From contig CAXXGT010000014.1 in assembly GCA_963664045.2 (NCBI GenBank), positions 248,001 through 312,000 of the forward strand: a DNA stretch of 64,000 nucleotides, written 5' to 3'. Below, piece by piece: positions 55,198-64,000 of the stretch (positions within the stretch are counted from its first letter, which is position 1; every line of letters begins with the position of its first letter). The translations under genes were made by a program, and so were the position numbers. The notes under the pieces are model-generated. The model saw nothing but the letters and a program-made list of their open reading frames with translations. It was not told the DNA's origin and ran no database searches. The DNA comes from JAPPHA01 sp963664045 (GTDB lineage: Bacteria; Pseudomonadota; Alphaproteobacteria; Rhodobacterales; Rhodobacteraceae).

Positions 55198-56826
55198 TCA
55201 ATTCGTGTCGTCCGAATACGTGCCTTCCGGGCGCGGCTGTCCCGGCGCCCGCGGCGGACTCATCGCCGTACCCCCGACCCGCGCGGCAACCAGGGTAAGG
55301 AACGCAATGACCATCCATGGCCATTCGCCGCCGCGCACGTAGAGCGTGGGGGCAATCGGAGCCGGAAGGTCGTAGTCCAGGTAAGCTGCCTTGCCAAGAG
55401 GAATGCTCGACACGACGCGACCATATGCATCGACAACCGCCGAAATTCCGGTGTTCGCGGCCCTGACGAGCGGCAATCCCTGTTCAATCGCGCGCGCCCG
55501 GGCCTGAACCAGGTGCTGGTAGGGCCCCGAAATCTCGCCGAACCAAGCATCGTTGGTCACGTGAAGCAGCCAACCCGGCCGGTCACCTCCCACCCTGACA
55601 TCCGCCGGAAAGACAGCTTCATAACAGATCAGCGGCAATACCGGCGGAAGCTGTGGCAACTCGACAACGCGCGGGCCAGGACCCGCCGAAAACCCCTTCG
55701 ATCCACCGCCTGCAATTCCTTCCACTCCCCCGAATCCCAGAAGGCCGACAAGCGGCACGTACTCGCCGAACGGCACCAGATGGTGTTTGTCGTAGACATC
55801 GACCAATTGCCCGGACCCGTCGATAAAGACGACGCTGTTGAAGACCCTGCCCTCTTCCCGTCGCTGTACACCCGCGATCACCATGGATCGGGAACCCGCG
55901 GCTTCGGCAATCGTTTCGAGGACCAGGGGATTCCGGTCGCGCGAAAAGGCGAAGGCAGTTTCCGGCCAAACCACCACGTTCGGAAAATCGGTTCCGTCCG
56001 GGCGATCAGCAGTAAACCGGAGCATACGCTCGAAGAAAACTTCAACCATTCCCGGCTTCCATTTCAGTTGCTGTTCGGCGTTTGGCTGTACAACCCTGAC
56101 CCTGACCTCGTTGTCCGCTCGGGGATCTTTCGCGCCCTCCAGGCGAACCCAGCCGAAGAACATCGCCAAGGCAAGAACAGACACTGGGAAGCCAAAACGA
56201 ATGAGACGTGGCAACTCGTGAATGGCCGGTACCAGACACGCGACATAGGTCACGAAACCGAGTCCGAAAGGCCCCGTAACCGCCATGAGCTGGAACAGGG
56301 GGAGCTCGCTCCAGACATACCCGATCAATCCCCACGGGAATCCCGTAAACAGGATCGAGCGGGAAAACTCGGCAAGGCTCCACAATGCCGCCAAGGCCGG
56401 AACGGCAAATATCCCATGGCTGAAGAATCGCCGGGCAAGACTGAACGGAATTGCCCAGAACAACGACATTCCGGTCGCCGTCAGAACAAGCGCGAACGGC
56501 GCCATCCATCCATGGCTTTCCGGCTGAACCAGAAACGGTTCGACGATCCAGAACATCGTCGCACCGAAGTATCCGGTTCCGGCAAGCAAGCCGACTAAGA
56601 ACGCCTGCCGGGACCCGTGCGCGCGCAGGAACATCCATCCCAGGGCTGGAAGTGCCAGCAGCACCCCGTAAGGGAACGACACGGGTGCATGCCCCAGGCC
56701 CATGACCGCGCCAAGCCCGGCACATGCGACCAGGTCAAGACCCGGGAATCTCGTTGTCGAGTTTACCCAACCGGTACCCGGATGCCCGGCCATGACGCGT
56801 TGTTTCAACCTGCGGGAATCACTCAC
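55198..56826 (-). CDS. lnt: apolipoprotein N-acyltransferase
   Basis: 542 residues. Adds the third acyl chain to lipoproteins in the inner membrane. About seven N-terminal membrane helices are followed by a nitrilase domain. Its catalytic triad is visible: Glu in VVWPETAF, Lys in YDKHHLVPFGEYVP and Cys in LICYEAVFP. It overlaps the end of the corC-like gene (56823-56826). Confidence 0.95.
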   Translation of the reverse strand: MSDSRRLKQRVMAGHPGTGWVNSTTRFPGLDLVACAGLGAVMGLGHAPVSFPYGVLLALPALGWMFLRAHGSRQAFLVGLLAGTGYFGATMFWIVEPFLVQPESHGWMAPFALVLTATGMSLFWAIPFSLARRFFSHGIFAVPALAALWSLAEFSRSILFTGFPWGLIGYVWSELPLFQLMAVTGPFGLGFVTYVACLVPAIHELPRLIRFGFPVSVLALAMFFGWVRLEGAKDPRADNEVRVRVVQPNAEQQLKWKPGMVEVFFERMLRFTADRPDGTDFPNVVVWPETAFAFSRDRNPLVLETIAEAAGSRSMVIAGVQRREEGRVFNSVVFIDGSGQLVDVYDKHHLVPFGEYVPLVGLLGFGGVEGIAGGGSKGFSAGPGPRVVELPQLPPVLPLICYEAVFPADVRVGGDRPGWLLHVTNDAWFGEISGPYQHLVQARARAIEQGLPLVRAANTGISAVVDAYGRVVSSIPLGKAAYLDYDLPAPIAPTLYVRGGEWPWMVIAFLTLVAARVGGTAMSPPRAPGQPRPEGTYSDDTN

Positions 56827-57680
56827 GCGTTGCTTACGGCCTTGCGTACCCGCAAACGACGGATTCGTCTCGGGTCCGCTTCGACGATCTCGACTTCATA
56901 ACCCTTTCCGAGGGGGATGACTTCACCGCGTACGGGAACACGGCCACAGGCCCTGAACACAAGGCCACCCAGTGTGCCAATTTCCTCGTTGTCCGGCTCG
57001 TCCAGGAAGATTTCGCCGACAGCTTCCTGGAACGTGTCCAGCGAGGCCCTTGCCTGGCAGAGGTAGATGCCCGGCCTCTCTTCAATCCATGGCACGTCTG
57101 CCTCGGCGTCGTGTTCATCGACGATTTCACCGACAACCTGTTCGATCAGGTCTTCCGTGGTCACGAGACCGTCAACACCGCCATATTCATCGATGACGAG
57201 CGCCATGTGCTTGCGTTCACTTTGCATTTTCTGGAACAACACGCCGATGGGCATGGAAGGAGGAGCGAAAAGCAAAGGCCTGATCAGTGTCTTCAGATTG
57301 AATTTCCTCGACCTGCCGTTGAACCCGTACGCGAGCGCCAGGTCCTTCAAATGGACCATTCCGATCGGATTATCGAGCGTGTTCATGTAGACGGGTAGAC
57401 GGGAAAAGCCGCTGTCGCTGAAGACCTGCACAAGTTCCTCCCTTCCCAGATCATGAGAAACGGCGACAATGTCCGCCCGTGGAACAGCAACATCCTCGAC
57501 CCGCAAGGAAAGCAGATTGCCAATGCCTCCTTCCGGTAACGGTTGGCCGGAAACCAATGGCGGCGCGACCGGAGGCGAAGCCAGCCGCAACAGGCCTGCA
57601 AGGTAATGTAGGAGGGTTTGCCCGGATCTTGAGCGCGCGCCACGCGCTGCACCAGGGGAACCTTCAGTCGTCTCGTTCAT
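56823..57680 (-). CDS. CBS-domain CorC/HlyC-type protein
   Basis: 285 residues from the ATG at 57680; possible starts at 57710 and 57731 lie upstream and none has a good Shine-Dalgarno. Two CBS motifs (about 60-190) are followed by the CorC-HlyC domain with IGTLGGLVFRACGRVPVRGE. In other bacteria the family modulates magnesium/cobalt transport. It is located between ybeY and lnt, the usual place in alphaproteobacteria. Confidence 0.9.
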   Translation of the reverse strand: MNETTEGSPGAARGARSRSGQTLLHYLAGLLRLASPPVAPPLVSGQPLPEGGIGNLLSLRVEDVAVPRADIVAVSHDLGREELVQVFSDSGFSRLPVYMNTLDNPIGMVHLKDLALAYGFNGRSRKFNLKTLIRPLLFAPPSMPIGVLFQKMQSERKHMALVIDEYGGVDGLVTTEDLIEQVVGEIVDEHDAEADVPWIEERPGIYLCQARASLDTFQEAVGEIFLDEPDNEEIGTLGGLVFRACGRVPVRGEVIPLGKGYEVEIVEADPRRIRRLRVRKAVSNA

Positions 57681-57727
57681 GTGTTCTTGGCGATGGCCTT
57701 GAAGCGTCATCCCATTCAGCTGCAGTT

Positions 57728-58267
57728 TCAATATGGGTTACCGATACCCAGTTTGGCAAGGGCTGAAATTTCTATCGCCTGCATGGTTCCAGCTTCGGAA
57801 TCTGTGTCGTGCCGATACCCCAGGAGATGCAGGACGCCGTGGATCAAGAGATGCGTCACGTGGTCGTCAAGCGACTTGCCCTGCATGGCGGCTTCGGATT
57901 CACAGGTTTCATATGCGAGCGCGACATCACCGAGACTCCCGCTCCAGTGCCAATTTTCATCGCCGATGCCATTCGGCGGTGCGGGACGTTTGGAGCCCGG
58001 GCCGAAACCGACGTGCGGCCAGTCGTCGGAAGCCGGCCAGGTCAGGATGTTGGTCGCGGTCGGGCTGTTGCGAAAGACTCCGTTGAGTTCCGCCAATCTC
58101 GCATCGTCGGCCGCCATGACGACGAAACCGGGAATTGACGCTTCGAGCCCCAACTCATTGCGCACGGCCAACAGGGCCCGGGTTGCGAGTTGCCGCAGGT
58201 CGATTTCCTTCCAGCGACGGTCCTCTACCAGCACGTCAACCGGTTCGACTGGCGTCGGACTGTCCAC
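57728..58267 (-). CDS. ybeY: endoribonuclease YbeY (16S rRNA maturation)
   Basis: 179 residues from the GTG at 58267, preceded by GAGG at nine bases; the extension to 58327 lies within phoH. The zinc motif HGVLHLLGYRH (H3XH5XH) near the C terminus is diagnostic. YbeY is needed for 16S 3' maturation and ribosome quality control. Its start overlaps the phoH end by about 30 bases, as usual. Confidence 0.94.
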   Translation of the reverse strand: MDSPTPVEPVDVLVEDRRWKEIDLRQLATRALLAVRNELGLEASIPGFVVMAADDARLAELNGVFRNSPTATNILTWPASDDWPHVGFGPGSKRPAPPNGIGDENWHWSGSLGDVALAYETCESEAAMQGKSLDDHVTHLLIHGVLHLLGYRHDTDSEAGTMQAIEISALAKLGIGNPY

Positions 58268-59285
58268 TGTCGTAGGCCTCGATGATCTTTCGAACGATTC
58301 CGTGTCGAACCACGTCCCCCGATCCAAACCGAACGAACCCGATTCCGTCGATTCCGCGAAGCAGGCCGGCGGCTTCTACCAGTCCAGACACGTGACCGCG
58401 TGGCAAGTCGATCTGGCTGCTGTCGCCGGTGATTGCCATGCGCGATCCGTGGCCCATGCGCGTCAGAAACATTTTCATCTGCATCGATGTCGCGTTCTGA
58501 GCCTCGTCGAGCACTGCAAAGGCGTTTTCGAGCGTCCGACCACGCATGAAAGCCAAGGGCGCGATCTCGATCTGGTTTTCTTCAATCAGGCGCCCCAGCT
58601 GCTTGCCGGGAAGAAAGTCGTTGAGAGCTGCATGCAACGGCTGCATGTAGGGATCGACCTTTTCCTTCATGTCCCCCGGAAGGAACCCAAGATGTTCTCC
58701 GGCCTCGACAGCGGGCCGGGACAGGATAATGCGGTCGACGCGGCCGGACAGATACATCGAGACGGCGACGGCCACCGCCAGGTAGGTCTTTCCCGTGCCG
58801 GCAGGCCCGATGCCGAAGACCATGTCGTCGTGGAACAGTCGGCGAACATAATCAACCTGGGTCGGTGTCCGGGGCTCGACAATCTTCTTCCGGGTCCGGA
58901 TCTCGAGTCGCTCGCCGTCTTTTTCACCGGAATGCGCACCTCCGCCCTTCGCGCTTGCCGGCGAATCCGGCGCCGCAGGCCAGGGTCCGCCCTCGAATCG
59001 AATGGCGGTGTCGACATCCTGGGCATCGACGGATCGCCCGCTTTCAAGTCGTTCGTAAAGGGCGCCAAGAATCCTGAGGGCCGATCGCGTCGCGTCGCCG
59101 TCACCGTGGACATGCAAGAGATTGCCGCGGCGCGTGATCAGGACACCAGTTTCGGCTTCAATCTGCGCCAGGTTCCGATCGTATTCGCCGCACAGGCTGA
59201 CCAGCAGGCGGTTGTCCGGAAACTCGAGGCTGCTACCATCACCAGAAGGCAGGTACCGGGACATTGAATCGGCGGCTATCGCCAA
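58236..59285 (-). CDS. PhoH-like ATPase (PhoL)
   Basis: 349 residues from the TTG at 59285, preceded by GGAG at six bases; ATG 59264 is the alternative. P-loop GPAGTGKT and the Walker B LDEAQNATSMQMKMFLTRMG mark the PhoH/PhoL ATPase family. It is usually encoded between miaB and ybeY. Here miaB is absent and an insertion sequence lies upstream. Confidence 0.92.
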   Translation of the reverse strand: MAIAADSMSRYLPSGDGSSLEFPDNRLLVSLCGEYDRNLAQIEAETGVLITRRGNLLHVHGDGDATRSALRILGALYERLESGRSVDAQDVDTAIRFEGGPWPAAPDSPASAKGGGAHSGEKDGERLEIRTRKKIVEPRTPTQVDYVRRLFHDDMVFGIGPAGTGKTYLAVAVAVSMYLSGRVDRIILSRPAVEAGEHLGFLPGDMKEKVDPYMQPLHAALNDFLPGKQLGRLIEENQIEIAPLAFMRGRTLENAFAVLDEAQNATSMQMKMFLTRMGHGSRMAITGDSSQIDLPRGHVSGLVEAAGLLRGIDGIGFVRFGSGDVVRHGIVRKIIEAYDSGQSDASRTG

Positions 59286-59370
59286 GCAGCACTCCGTTCG
59301 CCGAATTGAGATCAGTTGAACCGTTACCTAGCCGAAACAGGCATGGAAACGCAACCCGCGGGCAGCGGAT

Positions 59371-61016
59371 GCAGCAATTCTCAATATGGCATTTTTGTTT
59401 TCCTGACCTTGGGATTTTCGGTTTTTCGAGAATTTTCGGAACGCCACGTCGGGCGCATGTGAGCTGACGCGGGAGTTGGTTCAGGGAGGGATTTCGACTT
59501 CTCCGGCGAGCACCTGCATCAGGCGCTTCCAGTCATCGAACACGAACCTGGCGGTCAGGACCTGCAGGTTCCGGAACATCCAGTCGCGTGTTCCGCAGAC
59601 CGTCCGGGCCTTCTGCCAGTGCTTTTCCGCGAGGTCGCAGGCCGTGTGCATCGCGAAGGCCAGGAGGTTCAGGACAAGGAGCACGGAGGCGAGGTTCTTC
59701 TCTCCATGGCCGAAGTTCCGCTCGAGGTTGTAGCCGAGGTTTTTGAGGACGTTGAATTCGGCGTTCTCGACGCGCCAGCGGGAGCGTCCGCAGGCGACGA
59801 TGTCGGCAACATTCGTCCTGCTGACCGGCAGGTCGGTGACGAAGGCGGTTCTGTAGGTCAGCTTTTTCTCGGCCATGTCATGGATCTCGAGGCAGACCCA
59901 TGTCACCGGCATGGCAGCTTCGCCGCCACGGATCCGAAGGTCCGGCTGCCAGCTGTACCTGTACCTGTACTTCTTCGGCTTCCTGATGCCGCGCGTCACC
60001 CTCCTGTCGAGGGTTTCCGGACGGCAGCGGTCGAGTTCCTCATACAAGGTCTTGTGGCTCGACCTCCTGGCCGTCAATATGAAGTTGCCGCCCGCCGCCC
60101 GGATGGCCTCGCAGACCGGTTGACAGGCGTAGAGGTCGTCACCGAGATACACGGGTTCGAGGTCTTTCAGACGCGGGCCGATGCGCTGCAACCAGCGCTT
60201 GACGGCATTGCGTTCGCAGTCCTGTTTCTTTGACCCGTCCTGCGGCCTGATGATCTCCACCGGCAACGGCACCGCCGCGACCTGTCCGGGGCCCACGATG
60301 GCGGCGCCAAGGACCGCGTGATAGTTCTCGACCACCTCGTCATCGGTTCCCTTGTTGTGTGTCCGGGTCGAACAGTTCGGGCAACTGACCTTGCAGGAAT
60401 TGAAGTACTCCGTGCCATCGAGGGCGATCAGGGTCTTGCGGTTGAGGCCGCCCCGGCGGCTGCGCAGCGCAGCCAGGGCGCCGCGGTTGTCGAGGTCCCT
60501 GGCGACGTCGATGAAGACCGTGTCGAAATGCTCCGGCGGCACCGGGTCGAGGAGGTTCCGTATCTGGTTGTCGGAGGGGATCTTCTCCATTCCGAAGAGC
60601 GTGAGGCAGTTCGAGAGACCGCGGCGTTCGGCGAGCAACTTCTGATGGGCGAGAAAGGAGGGCGACTTGGTGAAGAACACGGAGAAAGCCGCCATGCCGG
60701 CATCGGCCATGGAGTATTGACAGTTCTTTCCGCTGCGCAGGTCCAGCATGTTGGCGCAGCATTTCCGCAGGCGGGCGAGATATCTGCCGAGCAGCTTCAT
60801 GGGGAGGGAGGAATCACGGAATAGCCGCGAGGTGAATCCCCGGGAGGCGGAATTCCGGGAAAAATCGTTGAAAATCAACGGGTGTTGCATTTTAGAATCA
60901 CTTCCGGCCCATCGGGAGGGCAGGTGCGACGAAATGCGAAATAATTCACCGCATGAAATAAAAGAACACTATTACAACGCTTTATACGCCGCAAAATCCA
61001 TATTGAGAACTGCTGC
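59371..61016 (-). mobile_element. insertion sequence with 19-bp inverted ends and AGCGGAT target repeat
   Basis: Left end GCAGCAATTCTCAATATGG (59371-59389) and right end CCATATTGAGAACTGCTGC (60998-61016) are inverted repeats matching at 18 of 19 positions. AGCGGAT occurs immediately outside both ends (59364-59370 and 61017-61023). This is a target duplication, whose exact length (7-11 bp) is ambiguous because of shared GC bases. One transposase gene fills the interior. The IS lies between phoH and hutU and breaks no recognisable gene. Confidence 0.85.
59481..60890 (-). CDS. DDE transposase (IS4-like)
   Basis: 469 residues. Acidic catalytic residues are visible: Asp158 in IALDGTEYF, Asp251/252 in YLGDDLYACQ and Glu375 in WRVENAEFNVLK. 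The last has the W-x2-E-x6-K spacing of IS4-type transposases. A Cys cluster (SCPNCSTRTHNKG) follows the first Asp. The frame is open and complete, so the element may still be active. The family assignment within the IS4/ISNCY-like group is uncertain. Confidence 0.9.
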   Translation of the reverse strand: MQHPLIFNDFSRNSASRGFTSRLFRDSSLPMKLLGRYLARLRKCCANMLDLRSGKNCQYSMADAGMAAFSVFFTKSPSFLAHQKLLAERRGLSNCLTLFGMEKIPSDNQIRNLLDPVPPEHFDTVFIDVARDLDNRGALAALRSRRGGLNRKTLIALDGTEYFNSCKVSCPNCSTRTHNKGTDDEVVENYHAVLGAAIVGPGQVAAVPLPVEIIRPQDGSKKQDCERNAVKRWLQRIGPRLKDLEPVYLGDDLYACQPVCEAIRAAGGNFILTARRSSHKTLYEELDRCRPETLDRRVTRGIRKPKKYRYRYSWQPDLRIRGGEAAMPVTWVCLEIHDMAEKKLTYRTAFVTDLPVSRTNVADIVACGRSRWRVENAEFNVLKNLGYNLERNFGHGEKNLASVLLVLNLLAFAMHTACDLAEKHWQKARTVCGTRDWMFRNLQVLTARFVFDDWKRLMQVLAGEVEIPP

Positions 61017-61187
61017 AGCGGATGCAACCTGCATCGTCCTCTCGATGCATACAACGTCGTCAGTCGAGGTGCGCCGTTTCGGCAATCGCGCAATTCATGC
61101 CAGGCCGGCATTTCGGCGCCGGTTCGGGATCGGCTGGGGATCCCGAAACCGGGACGACCCCGGCGGTCACCGGGCATGATCGTGCTC

Positions 61188-62867
61188 TCACCCCTGCGTC
61201 GCCGTGATCCCGGGTAGAGCCAGGCCGTGACGACGTGCACATTCGACGGCATCTTCGTAACCGGCATCCGCGTGGCGCATGACCCCGGTCGCCGGGTCGT
61301 TCCAGAGAACCCTTTCAATTCGGCGCGCAGCGTTCTCCGTTCCGTCACAAACGACTGCCATCCCGGCATGTTGGGAATACCCCATTCCAACACCGCCGCC
61401 ATGATGCATGCTGACCCATGTCGCACCTGAAGCGCAGTTGAGAAGAGCGTTCAGGATCGGCCAGTCGCTGACGGCATCCGAGCCATCCTTCATTCCTTCC
61501 GTTTCGCGGTTGGGGCTTGCGACCGATCCGCTGTCGAGGTGATCGCGCCCAATGACAACCGGAGCCCGGAGTTCGCCTTTGGCGACCATTTCATTGAACG
61601 CAAGGCCTATTCGGTGCCGGTCGCCGAGTCCTACCCAGCATATGCGCGCGGGCAGGCCCTGAAATCGTATCCGCCTTCGTGCATTTTCCAGCCAATTGTG
61701 AAGATGTTCGTCGTTCGGCAGCAACTCGCGGACCTTGTCGTCGGTCCGATAAATGTCCTCGGGGTCGCCCGACAGCGCGCACCAACGGAACGGGCCAACT
61801 CCGCGGCAGAAGAGAGGCCGGATATAGGCCGGAACGAATCCGGGAAACGCGAATGCGTCCTCGAATCCCTCATCCATGGCCACCTGGCGGATATTGTTCC
61901 CGTAATCGACGGTCGGTATTCCCTGCCGCCAGAAGGCGACCATCGCTTCGACGTGTACGCGCATCGACTTGCGCGCCGCACTCGCGACAGCATCCGGATT
62001 CGATCGCCGCTCGTCCCTCCACTTCGCCAGTGTCCACCCCAGGGGAAGGTAACCGTTCACCGGATCATGGGCCGATGTCTGGTCGGTCACGATGTCCGGC
62101 CTGACCTTTCTCCTCACGATTTCCGGAAGAACCTCCGCCGCGTTGCCAAGCAATCCGACCGATCTGGCCTGACCCTTCCCGCTCCAGGTGCGGATCATCT
62201 CGAGGGCCTCGTCGAGTGTTTCCGCGGACTCGTCGAGATACCCCGTGCGCAAGCGGAAATCGATTCGGTCGGGGTCGCATTCCACTGCAAGACAGCTCGC
62301 GCCGGCCATGGCCGCGGCAAGCGGTTGCGCGCCTCCCATGCCGCCAAGCCCCGCCGTCAGAATCCAGCGGCCCGAAAGGTCTCCTTCGTAATGGCGCCGG
62401 CCGGCCTCGCAGAAAGTCTCGTAGGTTCCCTGAACGATTCCCTGCGTGCCAATGTAGATCCACGAGCCGGCCGTCATCTGTCCATACATCATGAGACCCT
62501 TGCGATCGAGTTCCCGGAAGTGCTCCCAGTTGGACCAGGCGGGAACCAGGTTCGAGTTGGCGATAATGACGCGCGGAGCATCCCCGTGCGTCTGAAAGAC
62601 CCCGACGGGTTTTCCGGACTGAACCAGAAGGGTTTCCTCTTCTCCCAGCCTTTTCAACTCGTCCACGATAAGGTCAAAGGCCTCCCAGTTCCGCGCGGCC
62701 CTCCCGATCCCTCCGTAGACAACGAGTTCCTGCGGGTTCTCGGCGACGTCCGGATGAAGGTTGTTCATGAGCATCCGGAGCGGCGCCTCCGTGGCCCAGC
62801 TCCGTGCAACGCGTTCCGGTCCGGTCGGGGGTTTGATGACCCGAACATTTCTTCGTTGTTTTTCCAT
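61188..62867 (-). CDS. hutU: urocanate hydratase
   Basis: 559 residues. NAD+-dependent conversion of urocanate to imidazolonepropionate. PTGPERVARSWATEAPLRMLMNN at the start, the YGGIGRAARNW block and the NAD-binding ILTAGLGGMGGAQPLA are characteristic. It follows hutH on the minus strand after about 98 bases and so is probably in a hut operon. The IS is just downstream. Confidence 0.96.
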   Translation of the reverse strand: MEKQRRNVRVIKPPTGPERVARSWATEAPLRMLMNNLHPDVAENPQELVVYGGIGRAARNWEAFDLIVDELKRLGEEETLLVQSGKPVGVFQTHGDAPRVIIANSNLVPAWSNWEHFRELDRKGLMMYGQMTAGSWIYIGTQGIVQGTYETFCEAGRRHYEGDLSGRWILTAGLGGMGGAQPLAAAMAGASCLAVECDPDRIDFRLRTGYLDESAETLDEALEMIRTWSGKGQARSVGLLGNAAEVLPEIVRRKVRPDIVTDQTSAHDPVNGYLPLGWTLAKWRDERRSNPDAVASAARKSMRVHVEAMVAFWRQGIPTVDYGNNIRQVAMDEGFEDAFAFPGFVPAYIRPLFCRGVGPFRWCALSGDPEDIYRTDDKVRELLPNDEHLHNWLENARRRIRFQGLPARICWVGLGDRHRIGLAFNEMVAKGELRAPVVIGRDHLDSGSVASPNRETEGMKDGSDAVSDWPILNALLNCASGATWVSMHHGGGVGMGYSQHAGMAVVCDGTENAARRIERVLWNDPATGVMRHADAGYEDAVECARRHGLALPGITATQG

Positions 62868-62965
62868 TTAAGCGCGACCCTCGCCTTTTGTCTCAACGCT
62901 GTATTCGAAACCACGGTTCAGTCGACGGTTCATTCCGGCCCGTGCTTTCCTCCGACGGCTCCCGG

Positions 62966-64000
62966 TCAAGACAATCCTGAATCGTCAAACGGAAGAATGC
63001 CGTGCCCGGTTGCCCTGTGAAGTTCGCCCGATCGAACAAGCCGGGATACCGCATCGATGTCCGATGCGAGTTCACGATCCCTGTTCAAGGGAGAAACATG
63101 CTCCCTCAAGAGCTCGACAGCCTGTTCCAGCGGACGACTGGTACGGAGTGGCGCGCGACCCTCAATGCCCTGGGCGGCGCACATTGCCTCAACAGCCACG
63201 ATACCGGCCAGATTCGCAATCATTCGCGACAGTCTGAATGCGCCGTGAGCGGACATGGCCACGTGATCTTCCTGGTTGGCGCTCGTTGGAGTCGAATCCG
63301 TGCTGCACGGATTCGCCAGGTGCCTGTTCTCGCTCATCAGCGAAGCCGTGGCGATTTCGGCAGCCATGAATCCCGAGTTGAGCCCAGGGTCGGCCGCGAG
63401 AAACGGCGGAAGCCCGTATGACATCGAAGGGTCGACCAGGACCGCAACCCGTCTCTGGGAAATGGAGCCTGTCTCCGCGATGGCGATGGCCAGGAGATCT
63501 GCAGCAAAGGCAACCGGCTCCCCGTGAAAATTGCCTCCGGATACAATCTCCTTCTGCTGGACAAGCACGATCGGATTGTCGGTTACCGCGTTCGTTTCGA
63601 TCAGCAGGGTTCGTGCCACGAAACGCATCAGGTCAAGCGCGGCGCCGGTGACCTGCGGCTGGCAGCGAACGCAGTACGGGTCCTGTACACGCGCGTCGTC
63701 ACGGCGATGGCTTTCCCTGATTTCCGAACCTTCGAGCAGCCTGCGCGAAGTCGTTGCGACCTCGATCTGGCCGGCGTGACCTCTGAGCCTGTGAGTCTCC
63801 GGGTTCAGATGCGTGGTCGAGCCCATGACGGCGTCAGTCGTCAGTGCCGCGGTCACGATCGAGCTTTGAAGTACTTTCCAGGCGTCGAACAATGCAGCCA
63901 AAGCAAGGGCACTGGAGAACTGGGTTCCGTTGATCAGGGCCAGGCCTTCTTTGGGGCCGAGCGTGATTGGCTCAAGTCCGGCTGATTCCAGCGCATCCCT
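62966..64000 (-). CDS. hutH: histidine ammonia-lyase, 5' part outside the window
   Basis: At least 344 residues of the C-terminal part, read through to 64000. The frame is open to the window end, where LGPKEGLALINGTQ and the following helix are seen. Deaminates histidine to urocanate. The conserved NFHGEP and YGLPPFL segments around the active site are present. The Ala-Ser-Gly that forms the MIO cofactor lies before the window edge and cannot be seen. Confidence 0.95.
   Translation of the reverse strand, partial: RDALESAGLEPITLGPKEGLALINGTQFSSALALAALFDAWKVLQSSIVTAALTTDAVMGSTTHLNPETHRLRGHAGQIEVATTSRRLLEGSEIRESHRRDDARVQDPYCVRCQPQVTGAALDLMRFVARTLLIETNAVTDNPIVLVQQKEIVSGGNFHGEPVAFAADLLAIAIAETGSISQRRVAVLVDPSMSYGLPPFLAADPGLNSGFMAAEIATASLMSENRHLANPCSTDSTPTSANQEDHVAMSAHGAFRLSRMIANLAGIVAVEAMCAAQGIEGRAPLRTSRPLEQAVELLREHVSPLNRDRELASDIDAVSRLVRSGELHRATGHGILPFDDSGLS

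Noticed and set aside
54700..56598. 632-codon plus-strand open frame
   Set aside because: Entirely antisense to trmB and lnt, which have clear motifs; a shadow of GC-rich codon bias.
57681..59267. 528-codon plus-strand open frame
   Set aside because: Antisense to corC-like, ybeY and phoH genes; no recognisable domain.
61539..63020. 493-codon plus-strand open frame
   Set aside because: Antisense to hutU; no recognisable domain.
1..64000. CRISPR arrays and rRNA genes
   Set aside because: No regularly spaced repeat series and no rRNA sequence was seen.

Overview
The window is GC-rich DNA that looks like an alphaproteobacterium, probably Rhodospirillales-like. The grounds are gene content and order: a 4.5S SRP RNA beside nudC, pheA and a membrane-anchored cytochrome c; the trpF-trpB, lapA, ihfB, rpsA, cmk, aroA block; and the trmB, lnt, corC, ybeY, phoH block. 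This assignment is inference; no rRNA marker is present.

Layout: 1-2.7 kb holds the SRP RNA, nudC, pheA and a cycM-like cytochrome c. 3.2-8.9 kb is a complete yejABEF-type peptide importer operon. 9.1-11.6 kb has two M20 peptidase-family hydrolases. 12.2-18.9 kb is a minus-strand catabolic operon: polyamine-type binding protein, class III aminotransferase, Rieske oxygenase, two permeases and an ATPase. 40.8-45 kb holds an oligopeptide-type binding protein divergent from a LysR regulator, flanked by two decayed and mutually similar cytochrome P450 genes. 45.4-47.5 kb has an ammonium transporter and tRNA-Arg(ACG). 47.6-59.3 kb is housekeeping. 59.37-61.02 kb is an insertion sequence with identifiable inverted ends and target duplication. 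61.2-64 kb is hutU and the 3' part of hutH.

The most unusual region is about 19.4-40.6 kb, a ribosomal-peptide (RiPP) gene cluster of the NHLP/TOMM type. A 91-residue precursor with a nitrile-hydratase-like leader ends in only Arg-Cys-Cys-Cys. Around it lie a ThiF-like/YcaO cyclodehydratase fusion, a C39-peptidase ABC exporter, a second NHLM-type ABC protein, a HlyD-like adaptor, an RND/MMPL-type lipid or drug exporter coupled to a SAM methyltransferase, two paralogous proteins of unknown family, and a cyclopropane-synthase homologue that has lost the residues holding the catalytic bicarbonate. At the left edge sit an AlkB-type membrane hydroxylase fused to a GlnE-like adenylyltransferase module and an FAD amine-oxidase-type enzyme. 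A working model: Cys residues of the very short core are cyclised by the YcaO fusion, the leader is cut at AG|RCCC by the C39 exporter, and the tailoring enzymes make a small, possibly lipid-linked or metal-binding, product. The product and the roles of most tailoring enzymes are inference.

The precursor is preceded by two AGTTTTAATTTA direct repeats exactly 20 bp apart and flanked by two hairpins. This suggests dedicated control of precursor expression relative to the downstream exporter genes.
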